A program made the translations under genes and the position numbers. Of a stretch of 12,666 bases of DNA, positions 1 to 6,069 are shown piece by piece. Positions within the stretch are counted from its first letter, which is position 1, and the number at the start of each line of letters is the position of its first letter. The notes beneath the pieces were generated by a model that made no database searches, was not told where the DNA came from, and worked only from the letters and a program-made list of their open reading frames with translations. Source of the stretch: an uncultured Victivallales bacterium (lineage in GTDB: Bacteria > Verrucomicrobiota > Lentisphaeria > Oligosphaerales > JAFGRS01); the NCBI GenBank assembly GCA_903834675.1, contig CAILKC010000724.1, positions 1 to 12,666 on the forward strand. Reading direction: 5' to 3'.

Positions 1-48
1 GATCCAGATCGACCGCTTCCCTTCGGCGCCAAAATGGGCTACTGTGAC

Positions 49-1185
49 TCAGGCGCCAACCGGGGCGGCCCCGCAGCGTTGAGCCAGGCGGGTGACCCCC
101 GTGGTGTTAACGGCGCAAGCTAACGTGGGAATCCAGGCTAGGACGGCGGCGACTGCCCAGCGCGGGAAACGGGCCTGATGGCGGGCGATCTGGCTGGCCA
201 TCTCCGCGAGATGCTCTGCGGAGAGACCGCGCGGCGGGGCGGGCGCTGCCATCCGGGCTTGACGGAGGTCGGTTGCCGGGACTGTCTCTCCCCGACGGCG
301 CACGGCCTGAGGTGCGGTGGCCTGGCTCGCCGTTGGCCCCAGTATCTTGCCCCAGTCCGGCGTGCGTCCGAATCGGGCGCACTCGGCCAACTCGCCTGTT
401 GCCGTCCCGAGCGGCCCCATCGTCAGGTCCAGTACCAGCGCGCCGGGCGTGCGTCGGACTGCCTCGATGGGTTCCGCATCCTTGGCGGCGCAACAGCGCC
501 AGAGGCAAGTCGACTTCAGGGAAGCCCGTTGGAGGTACGTGTTGAACGTGACGTCCCAGCGCCGCGCCTCGGGCAGGAAAGCCAGGGCTTCGGCAATCAG
601 GCGAACCATGGCATCGGGGTCCGGCAGGTTGCGCGGCTCGAAAACGATGCATGCCGGCGCGCCATTACCGTCGAGGACATGCTGAGCCAGCGCGCCAGCC
701 CAGCCCGCGTCGCCTGCGAGGTCCTGCCAGGCGACTGCCGGGGCGATCTCTCCCTTGATGTCAGGAATTTGCGCCGGTTGCGGGATGGCATGCGGGGCAT
801 CGTTCCACTCACGGCAGAAAAGGCCTGCCGCCGCTGTCATCAGGGCTGCCGGCCCACCAGCAGACATGCGCTCGTCTTGTGGGTCGACCACCAGGTGGTG
901 CGCCAGGTAGTTTGACCGTCCCGAGTAGTCAGGGGCGTAGCAGGCGATTCTTGAGAGGACGGAAAGATCCTGGTCGCCAACGGTCACCCGGTAGTGCGAG
1001 TGGGCCGTGGGGTTTTTCGCGTAGAGCGGGTCGCTGACCCGGAAGCAGGCGTTGTAGAAGCTTAGCTCCTCGCACAACTCGACGTAGCTGGCAGACATGC
1101 CTTGCGTGTAGGCGACCGTGCTGTAACCTTGGCTTCCCCGCCGCAAACCCTTGGGAACCGAAGTATGAATCAGCTCAAACGCCAT
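49..1185 (-). CDS. GAP1-N2-like GTPase-associated protein
   Basis: This 378-residue protein opens with LIHTSVPKGLRRG and YSTVAYTQGM (residues 5-30), and has GRSNYLAHHLVV (89-100) and RWDVTFNTY (219-227). This pattern is characteristic of the N-terminal domain (type 2) of GTPase-associated protein 1, a family described in GTPase-centred conflict systems; its biochemical activity is unknown. Family members I know of are often longer, with middle and C-terminal GAP1 domains. This one ends soon after the N2 region with an Ala/Pro-rich linker and a hydrophobic segment (WAVAAVLAWIPTLACAV, about 352-368) that could anchor it in the membrane. I chose the ATG at 1185 rather than the one at 1209 because GGGGGAG lies 8 nt upstream and the family motif begins at once. 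It lies 120 bp downstream of the FHA-GTPase gene on the same strand, so co-transcription is likely. The gap holds a 6-bp GC stem (1214-1219/1224-1229). Confidence 0.8.
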   Translation of the reverse strand: MAFELIHTSVPKGLRRGSQGYSTVAYTQGMSASYVELCEELSFYNACFRVSDPLYAKNPTAHSHYRVTVGDQDLSVLSRIACYAPDYSGRSNYLAHHLVVDPQDERMSAGGPAALMTAAAGLFCREWNDAPHAIPQPAQIPDIKGEIAPAVAWQDLAGDAGWAGALAQHVLDGNGAPACIVFEPRNLPDPDAMVRLIAEALAFLPEARRWDVTFNTYLQRASLKSTCLWRCCAAKDAEPIEAVRRTPGALVLDLTMGPLGTATGELAECARFGRTPDWGKILGPTASQATAPQAVRRRGETVPATDLRQARMAAPAPPRGLSAEHLAEMASQIARHQARFPRWAVAAVLAWIPTLACAVNTTGVTRLAQRCGAAPVGA

Positions 1186-1305
1186 AGTTCGGTCTCCCCC
1201 GTCTCGCATGCCTGGGCGCGGGGGCGCCCACCCGTAGCCTCAGGCGCTTTGACAGTAGGCGTCAGACATCCATGCGAGGGCCGATCTTGCGTGGCGTCAC
1301 GTAGC

Positions 1306-3354
1306 TCAGAGCGGCTGCACTCCGTCGATTCTCGGCACCCGGAAGCGAACTCTGCTGATCGGCGCTTGGATCAGGTAGCCACCGTAGGCCGGCGGTACGT
1401 CGACAATCTCCTCAGTGCCCGGCACGGTGATCCTGAGATTCAGTCCTGCCTTCTGGTAATCCTGCGCTTCGGGGCAGGATTCGTCTTGGGTGTGGCTTGC
1501 CCCAATCAGGCCGAGGCAGCAGAGAAGGTACAGCAACGGCACCTCAACCCATTTGGTCTTGATGTCGCACGGACGGACGGCGGCATATGGGTTAGCCTCC
1601 CGTGTGCTACTCGCGTCGGCGGCTGGCAGAGTCGCGGGCTCGGCCGCGGGGCAGTGCCCCAACGCCGACACCGGCACGTAGATCACGCGGTCCGCCAGGG
1701 CCTCGAGAGTCCGGACGATCAGCGGCGCGTACTCCAGCAGGAGCGCACGCACATGGAACGACATGGCGACCAACCTGTCCATATCCAGCAGATGCACCCC
1801 GGCTTCCCGGTCCCAGCGCCACGGGTTCTCGCCGAAATCAACCATGGATCCAAGCAGGTCGGCTTTCGACACGCAGAGCACGAGCGGACGCTGCAGGCGC
1901 TCCGCGGCCCTCAGCCCCTCATGCCTACGGATGCGACTTATCATCTCGTAGAGTAGGACGTGCTGTTGCGATGTCGGGGTACCGGGCCCGATCGTGTAGC
2001 CGGCCGCGGTGACCGCACGGCGCAGCCCGGGGTCCAGCACCGGGTCAACCATGAAGATGATTCCTTCCGCGCGCACCAGGTGCTGGGTGCCGGGTTCTTT
2101 GAGTACGTCGGCGCCTGGAAGGAACTGCTCGCCGGCGTTGTCATAGAACACTACCAGCTTATGGTCGGACGGTTCCGTGGTCGCGAGAGACTGCGGCCTC
2201 AGGCTGAAGAGACACGGGCGCGGCAGATGCAGTTCGACGCCATTTACCCTGACAGATCGGTACATTTCGCCGCCCATGAGTGTCTTGTCGATCTTCTGGG
2301 GTTGGGCGGGATCAGCCTGGTCGAACAGCAGGTTCTCATACTCGTTCAGCCAGCTGTTGGTCGCGCCGTCAACATCCCCAAAGTAGTAGAAGAAAGACGA
2401 CGGCATCGTGTCTCTCAGCCGCCGACTCATGGCGGCTAGGAAGAAGGACTTGCCGCTGGCCGGGGCCCCCACGATGGAGACGAATAGCGGCGAAGCTGTC
2501 CTGAGTTCCTGAGGCAGGGCGAGATGGCACCTGGGACAGGCCAACTGGCCACAGGGATGGCCGTATGCGTCCATGCCGTCGCCGGTATGGGGGTCGTACT
2601 CCTCCGGAGAGAACCGGAGCTGTTCGTCGGGACCGGCAACCGGATCGCCACGCAACTCGGGTGCCTCGGAGACATAGAGGAAATCCCTGCTGTCAAAACG
2701 CCACCAGCAGTGTGGACAGATGATCCGACCCTCGCGGGACACAACCCATGGCCCGGTTCTTGGTCCGTCCGGTTCGGAGCCGGTGTCCGGGAACAGGTCA
2801 GGCACCACGGCCAGAGCCTCCCAGCGCTCCGCCGGGGTATCTCGCTGCCAGGCCAAGTCGTGCGGACCGATCTCCCCCCTCTCCGCTGCCTCGGTGAACT
2901 CCTGCTTCGTCATGGGACAGTCGGCAAGCCCCTCACGATGGACAATCCAGGTCCGGTCGTCCGACGGGCTCTCGCCGGTAGGGTGGGTCGCTTGGCTCAT
3001 CTCGCGCCCGTACTGTTCGGCTTCCGTGTCGCCACAGAAGCGGAGGAGAAACGTGAAGCCCATCCCGGCTGTGACAACGGCACCGTTCACCCGGCCAACC
3101 CAGGCACGTCTGGTCGGCTGGCCGTCGACTGTCGTCCCGGTCGCAGTACCCGAGTCCCTGACGGCCAGGGACTGGCCGACGGAACTGATCTGCAAGTGTT
3201 CATCTGCGAGCCTGGGATCATCGACCCGCACGTCGCAACCCATCCCCCGGCCCACGATCACGGGGAAAGCCGTCAAAGCCCTGATCGGTTCAGCACTGTC
3301 GACCGGGACGAAGTACCACTGCTTCTTGGGCTTCTTGGGACCAAACAGCGGCAT
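1306..3354 (-). CDS. FHA - GYF-like - zinc ribbon - P-loop GTPase - TM protein (double-GTPase 2-like)
   Basis: This 682-residue multidomain protein probably couples a recognition module to a GTPase switch. In order: a Lys-rich start (MPLFGPKKPKK); an FHA fold at about 12-107 with GRG at 35-37 but degenerate phospho-binding loops (A50 instead of Ser before H53; TGTT instead of NGT); a GYF_2-like domain at about 135-188 (TWIVHREG...W); paired Cys motifs CPHC (213-216) and CPRC (273-276) forming a likely zinc ribbon; then a GTPase domain with P-loop GAPASGKS (296-303), DNAGE at 405-409 (G3), SKAD at 496-499 (G4) and SAL at 563-565 (G5). A hydrophobic segment at about 603-619 (VEVPLLYLLCCLGLIGA) and a beta-rich tail follow. 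The GTPase part looks like the double-GTPase 2 group found with GAP1 proteins, and a GAP1-N2 gene is indeed next. An ATG at 3453 is also in frame, but the one at 3354 is preferred because AGAGGAAG lies just upstream and the FHA domain starts soon after. Confidence 0.8.
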   Translation of the reverse strand: MPLFGPKKPKKQWYFVPVDSAEPIRALTAFPVIVGRGMGCDVRVDDPRLADEHLQISSVGQSLAVRDSGTATGTTVDGQPTRRAWVGRVNGAVVTAGMGFTFLLRFCGDTEAEQYGREMSQATHPTGESPSDDRTWIVHREGLADCPMTKQEFTEAAERGEIGPHDLAWQRDTPAERWEALAVVPDLFPDTGSEPDGPRTGPWVVSREGRIICPHCWWRFDSRDFLYVSEAPELRGDPVAGPDEQLRFSPEEYDPHTGDGMDAYGHPCGQLACPRCHLALPQELRTASPLFVSIVGAPASGKSFFLAAMSRRLRDTMPSSFFYYFGDVDGATNSWLNEYENLLFDQADPAQPQKIDKTLMGGEMYRSVRVNGVELHLPRPCLFSLRPQSLATTEPSDHKLVVFYDNAGEQFLPGADVLKEPGTQHLVRAEGIIFMVDPVLDPGLRRAVTAAGYTIGPGTPTSQQHVLLYEMISRIRRHEGLRAAERLQRPLVLCVSKADLLGSMVDFGENPWRWDREAGVHLLDMDRLVAMSFHVRALLLEYAPLIVRTLEALADRVIYVPVSALGHCPAAEPATLPAADASSTREANPYAAVRPCDIKTKWVEVPLLYLLCCLGLIGASHTQDESCPEAQDYQKAGLNLRITVPGTEEIVDVPPAYGGYLIQAPISRVRFRVPRIDGVQPL

Positions 3355-3740
3355 ACCTGGGCTCTTCCTCTGCCTTAGCGGGACGCCATGCACAGGTCTC
3401 CCGACGTAACTGTGCCCGTGGGATCTCCCTCCCCAGGGTTCCGTCAGTTGCACAGGCTAGCCGTTCATGATCCTGAAGTCAAGGTACGTAGCTACGCGAT
3501 CGAGCGCGAGACACCAGGGCTGTTGATTAGCTAGGTTCGTAAGCCAAACATCAGTGCGACCACAGCGAATCTAAGAGCCGAGATGAACAGAGAACGTCCA
3601 GAGAACCAGGCCGAGCCACGCGATGGCCACCAACTGAAATGGTCCCAGGTCGCAAGGCACATGCACAGTTCGGGAGAGGATGAACACCGACTCGTCTGTG
3701 CTGGACGCGCTCGCTGGGTGCCAGATGCTGCGGAGCAGGT

Positions 3741-3762
3741 GAAATGGGGTGCTGGATGGGCG
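3741..3762 (+). repeat. Degenerate copy of the IS66 terminal repeat
   Basis: GAAATGGG...CTGGATGGG matches the left terminal inverted repeat of the IS66 element at 4109 in 17 of 22 ungapped positions and in the same orientation. It may be a decayed transposon end. G-richness makes a chance match possible. Confidence 0.3.
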
Positions 3763-3786
3763 GAGAAAGAGGCTCATTCGAGGCGA

Positions 3787-3856
3787 AAATGGCAGGTAAA
3801 ACCCAGGTGCCATTTGGTGCCACTTTCACCCCTGGAGGTGCCATTTTCTGCCATTT
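3787..3856. repeat. Phased GGTGCCATTT repeats bounded by an inverted repeat
   Basis: GGTGCCATTT (3806-3815), GGTGCCACTTT (3816-3826) and GGTGCCATTTT (3837-3847) are followed by a related CTGCCATTT (3848-3856). Their starts are 10, 21 and about 11 nt apart, so all face the same side of the helix. The block is bounded by the inverted pair AAATGGCAG (3787-3795) and CTGCCATTT (3848-3856). This is typical of a multi-site protein-binding region. Multi-copy end repeats of an IS21-type transposon relic are one candidate; an operator is another. No transposase is adjacent. Confidence 0.5.
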
Positions 3857-3961
3857 ACGGGGGGTTCTTTCCCGTGCGTAAGTTCAGCCAAATCCGCTAC
3901 TTTCGTAGCTAAATCTGGAAGAAATCGGGGGTTTTGAGGGAAAAAGGGAATAGGGTCAAGG

Positions 3962-4045
3962 TGCCGGAGGAGGGACTCGAACCCACACAACCTTTCGGTT
4001 ACCAGATTTTGAGTCTAGCGCGTCTGCCAATTCCGCCACTCCGGC
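3962..4045 (-). tRNA. tRNA-Leu (anticodon CAA)
   Basis: The reverse complement folds as a class II tRNA: acceptor arms GCCGGAG/CTCCGGC, D-arm with TGGCGGAATTGGCAGACGC, anticodon arm TAGA-CTCAAAA-TCTG giving CAA, a long variable arm (TAACCGAAAGGTTG) and a T-arm with GGTTCGAGTCC. It reads UUG leucine codons. The discriminator base is A (3962) and the next bases are CCT, so the complete CCA tail is not encoded and must be added enzymatically. It lies on the same strand as the leftward operon and 63 bp from the IS66 left end, with no other tRNA visible. Confidence 0.95.
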
Positions 4046-4060
4046 CAGAGTGTAGGGGGT

Positions 4061-4088
4061 AATTTAGGTCCCACAAGACCGAATGCAA
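4061..4088 (-). promoter_or_regulatory. Putative promoter of tRNA-Leu
   Basis: On the minus strand TTGCAT (4088-4083) and TAAATT (4066-4061) are 16 bp apart, and the second ends 15 nt before the tRNA 5' end. The match to sigma-70 consensus is only moderate; position is the main support. The IS66 left end is 20 bp further upstream, so the insertion left this promoter intact. Confidence 0.4.
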
Positions 4089-4108
4089 CCGCTCGGGCAA
4101 AGGCGGAC

Positions 4109-4130
4109 GTAATGGGTCACTGGATGGGGG
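4109..4130 (+). repeat. IS66 left terminal inverted repeat
   Basis: The 22 bp begin GTAATGGGTCAC and are the exact reverse complement of 5897-5918; the match stops at the 23rd base. This fixes the left boundary of the element. Confidence 0.92.
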
Positions 4131-4204
4131 ATAGGGGAGCCATTCGGCCGTTGTGGCCGGCGGCGTCGCCGACGGGTTTGGTCGCGAGCGCGGCGGCGCG
4201 GCGG

Positions 4205-5420
4205 TCAGCCGGTCGTGATGGCCGGTTCGTCGAAGAGGATAGTACCCATGTCGGGTGCCCGGTGAGGCTGGAGCGCGAGGGTGTCCAGGGTATTGGCGCC
4301 AGCCAGGGAATGGGAGCCGAAGCTGAGCTTGCGGGCAATCACCGAGGGGCGCAGGCCGCGTTCGGCGGTGTTGTTCTCGGCGGGTACCATGGGGTCTTCG
4401 ACCCAGTGGTAGAGTCTGTCGGCGTTCTCGCGGAAGATCTCCTGAAAGCTCTGTACGCCCGGATGCCTGGCGCTGCGCCCGACCGCCTCCAGTATCCTGT
4501 CCCTGAGGCGCCGTGCCTTGCGGCGGTAGTTGCGCAGGCGCCGCTCCCTGCGGCGCAGGGACCTCGAGCCCTTGAGGCGAGGAGCCAGCTGGTCGACGAA
4601 GGCCTTGACCTCCGGGTGGTCGGGGAAGTCCTTGAGCAGATCCTCCAGATCGCGCAGCAGATGGGCGTAGCAGTACTGGCGCCTGATGGGCAGGCCGTTG
4701 TAGCCGGCGTAGCGGTCGGTGACCGGCACCCCCAGCAGTCTCAGGGAGCCCAGCAGTTCCTGCGGCACGGTGCCGGCGCGGGTAGCACGGAAAGCATCAT
4801 GGACGACGGTGTCGAAGGATCGCAGCATCCAGGCGTAACCGCGGACCCGGTCGTTGCGCCAGGTGGTCTCGTCGCCGAAGATCACGGAGGCGGCCCTGAG
4901 CTGTTCGAGCCGTCGGGGCAGCGACGGGGGAGCCGGGAGCAGCAGATCGGGGAGGGCGCGCATCTGCGTGGCGGCGCGGCGGCCGGGTCCTTCGTGCCGC
5001 TTCTTCGCGCCGCCTTTGCGGGCCTGGTTCTCGGCGCTGGCACGGGCCTTGAACGGTTCTTTCGACGTAACTACTCAGGTTACAACTCAGGTGCATTCCC
5101 CTGCCCCAACGGGGCTGTGGCTCAGAGCCCAGGGTTGCGGCCATGGTGCCGCTACCCTGGGTCACATGGGGTCATGGCCTCCTACCCCAACGGGGTTGCG
5201 TCTTGGCACCCTGACCCAACCCTGTTGGGGCAGGATACGCAGGTGCACCTGAGTCGTCACCTTTCGACGACGAGGCCGATGAACCGAAGGGCTTCGCGTG
5301 GATATGGCGGTCCTGCCGCCCCAGGGTCTCTTTCAGACGCGCCACCTGGGCCCTGAGCTGAACGCGCTCGCGCTTCAGCCGGTCGATCTGCCGCATCATC
5401 TCCACGCAGCCGTTGCACAT
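4205..5420 (-). pseudogene. tnpC: IS66 DDE transposase (tnpC type), split by MITE insertion
   Basis: The N-terminal part starts at ATG 5420 (MCNGCVEMM) with a coiled coil (RQIDRLKRERVQLRAQVARL) and the family motif HAKPFGSSASSSK. It then runs into the MITE and stops at 5172. The rest resumes in another frame at EPFKARASAENQ (from about 5058) and reaches 4205. It holds the catalytic residues: Asp in FGDETTWR (codon at 4873), Asp in VTDRYAGY (4717) and Glu in NNTAERGLR (4363). Removing the MITE and one 8-bp duplicate (202 bp) rejoins SSSK and EPFK in one frame and gives a 337-residue protein. That is still shorter than usual IS66 transposases (around 500): the middle region with the Cys-rich zinc-binding part is not visible, so an older in-frame deletion probably preceded the MITE. 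Confidence 0.88.
5067..5260. mobile_element. 194-bp foldback MITE of IS66 type
   Basis: The element is flanked by perfect 8-bp direct repeats CTTTCGAC (5059-5066 and 5261-5268), the duplication length made by IS66 transposases. Its ends are imperfect inverted repeats: GTAACTACTCAGGT on the left against GTGACGACTCAGGT read in from the right. Inside are further inverted pairs: CTGCCCCAAC (5101-5110) with GTTGGGGCAG (5224-5233), and a central 15-bp hairpin with 13 matches (5127-5141/5148-5162). CCCCAACGGGG occurs twice (5104-5114, 5185-5195). It carries no gene and must be moved by a transposase supplied elsewhere. The ends differ from those of the host IS66, so it depends on a different family member. 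Confidence 0.88.
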
Positions 5421-5440
5421 TCGCAGATCCCGCAGAGCCC

Positions 5441-5731
5441 TCAGCGCTGCCCCCCTCGGCTGCGCACGAACTGGGCCCCTGCCTCGAACAGCAGCCGGTC
5501 GATACTGCGGCCGTTCTCCAGCCGTCGACGCAACTCCGGCACCAGATCCCGCGGCACGTGCAGGCAGCGCCGCCGCCCCTCGGCGTCGGCGTACACGTAG
5601 ATAAAGGAAGGGTGGCGCTCGCCCGCGGCGCACTTCGCACAGCCTTTGCGGGTGCAGGGCTTGCGCACCTCCGCGACGGTGCCACGTGCGGCGGGCAGAT
5701 GTTCAGCGATTTGTGCCGCCAGGTCTTTCAC
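5441..5731 (-). CDS. Small IS66-associated protein (DUF6788-like)
   Basis: This 96-residue protein has KPCTRKGCAKC (Cys 26, 31 and 34), a following RHPSFIYVYADAEGRRRCLHVP and a helical C-terminus. This is the look of the small DUF6788-type proteins coded just ahead of some IS66 transposases; the role is unknown, possibly nucleic-acid binding given the Cys cluster and basic character. The start is GTG at 5731, with GGGAGG 9 nt upstream. Its stop (5441) is 20 bp before the transposase ATG (5420), so the two are probably translationally linked. A frameshift fusing the two frames cannot be excluded. Confidence 0.62.
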   Translation of the reverse strand: MKDLAAQIAEHLPAARGTVAEVRKPCTRKGCAKCAAGERHPSFIYVYADAEGRRRCLHVPRDLVPELRRRLENGRSIDRLLFEAGAQFVRSRGGQR

Positions 5732-5772
5732 GGCACCGACCTCCCGGCCTGGAGCAGGCAGATATATACGCT

Positions 5773-5801
5773 ATGCTATACATGCTCTTTGGGAAAGTCA
5801 A
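5773..5801 (-). promoter_or_regulatory. Putative promoter of the IS66 genes
   Basis: On the minus strand TTGACT (5801-5796) is followed after 17 bp by TAGCAT (5778-5773), about 40 bp before the GTG start at 5731. The -35 box matches consensus in 5 of 6 positions. A second AT-rich stretch (TATAGC, TATATA) overlaps, so the exact -10 box is uncertain. Confidence 0.5.
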
Positions 5802-5896
5802 GAGGCTTCTGCGCGTTTCCATAAAATTCGTCACGGGTGGAATCGATGACCCGCGCGGTAGAACCCAGGGCGACCCCGGCCCCAAACCAGCAGGCC

Positions 5897-5918
5897 CCCC
5901 CATCCAGTGACCCATTAC
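5897..5918 (-). repeat. IS66 right terminal inverted repeat
   Basis: This is the exact reverse complement of 4109-4130 and marks the right boundary of the element. The adjoining host sequence GAAGAGCC does not duplicate the left flank. Confidence 0.92.
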
Positions 5919-5937
5919 GAAGAGCCTGGTATTCGAC

Positions 5938-5967
5938 TTGACTTCCAACCTTGGCATCCTGTACAGT
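5938..5967 (+). promoter_or_regulatory. Putative promoter of the rightward arm
   Basis: TTGACT (5938-5943), an 18-bp spacer and TACAGT (5962-5967) lie about 100 bp before the GTG start of the zinc-ribbon/FHA gene, giving a leader of roughly 95 nt. The site begins 20 bp outside the IS66 right end, so the insertion sits just upstream of it and may have removed upstream control sequence. Confidence 0.45.
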
Positions 5968-6069
5968 AATGTTTGTAACGAGAGAAGTTCCCGCTTCGTT
6001 CCTGGGTCCTGCCGATGGGGTGCGGGCTGGGTCGACGGGGGGTCCAGACGCTGGGAGAGTTAGATAACC

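Larger units (their letters stand above)
3355..3961. other. Intergenic region with repeat relics, no convincing gene
   Basis: About 600 bp separate the FHA-GTPase gene from the tRNA. Short open frames exist on both strands, but none has a ribosome-binding site or a recognisable protein. The region holds a cluster of GGTGCCAYTTT repeats (3787-3856), a segment resembling the end of the neighbouring IS66 element (3741-3762), and a small stem with a GAAA loop on the minus strand (GCTAC/GTAGC, 3896-3909) 53 nt beyond the tRNA 3' end. The promoter of the leftward operon should lie here, but I could not pick a clear one. Confidence 0.6.
4109..5918 (-). mobile_element. IS66-family insertion sequence, interrupted by a MITE
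   Basis: The 1810-bp element is bounded by perfect 22-bp inverted repeats starting GTAATGGGTCAC, and IS66 elements characteristically start with GTAA. Inside, on the minus strand, are a small DUF6788-like ORF and a DDE transposase gene. A 194-bp MITE plus 8-bp duplication is inserted in the transposase; without it the element would be 1608 bp, short for the family. IS66 elements make 8-bp target duplications, but the flanks here differ (AGGCGGAC left, GAAGAGCC right), suggesting rearrangement or flank loss after insertion. Transposition in cis is unlikely because the transposase is broken. Confidence 0.9.

Noticed and set aside
3571..3813. Minus-strand small ORF with a hydrophobic C-terminus (QLVAIAWLGLVLW)
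   Set aside because: It could be a small membrane protein, but it starts inside the phased repeats, has no Shine-Dalgarno sequence and resembles nothing I know.
4112..5356. Long plus-strand open frame (414 codons) across the IS66 element
   Set aside because: It is antisense to the transposase, whose DDE motifs and terminal repeats are clear, and it crosses the MITE. Its translation is low-complexity Gly/Ala/Gln sequence with no ribosome-binding site.
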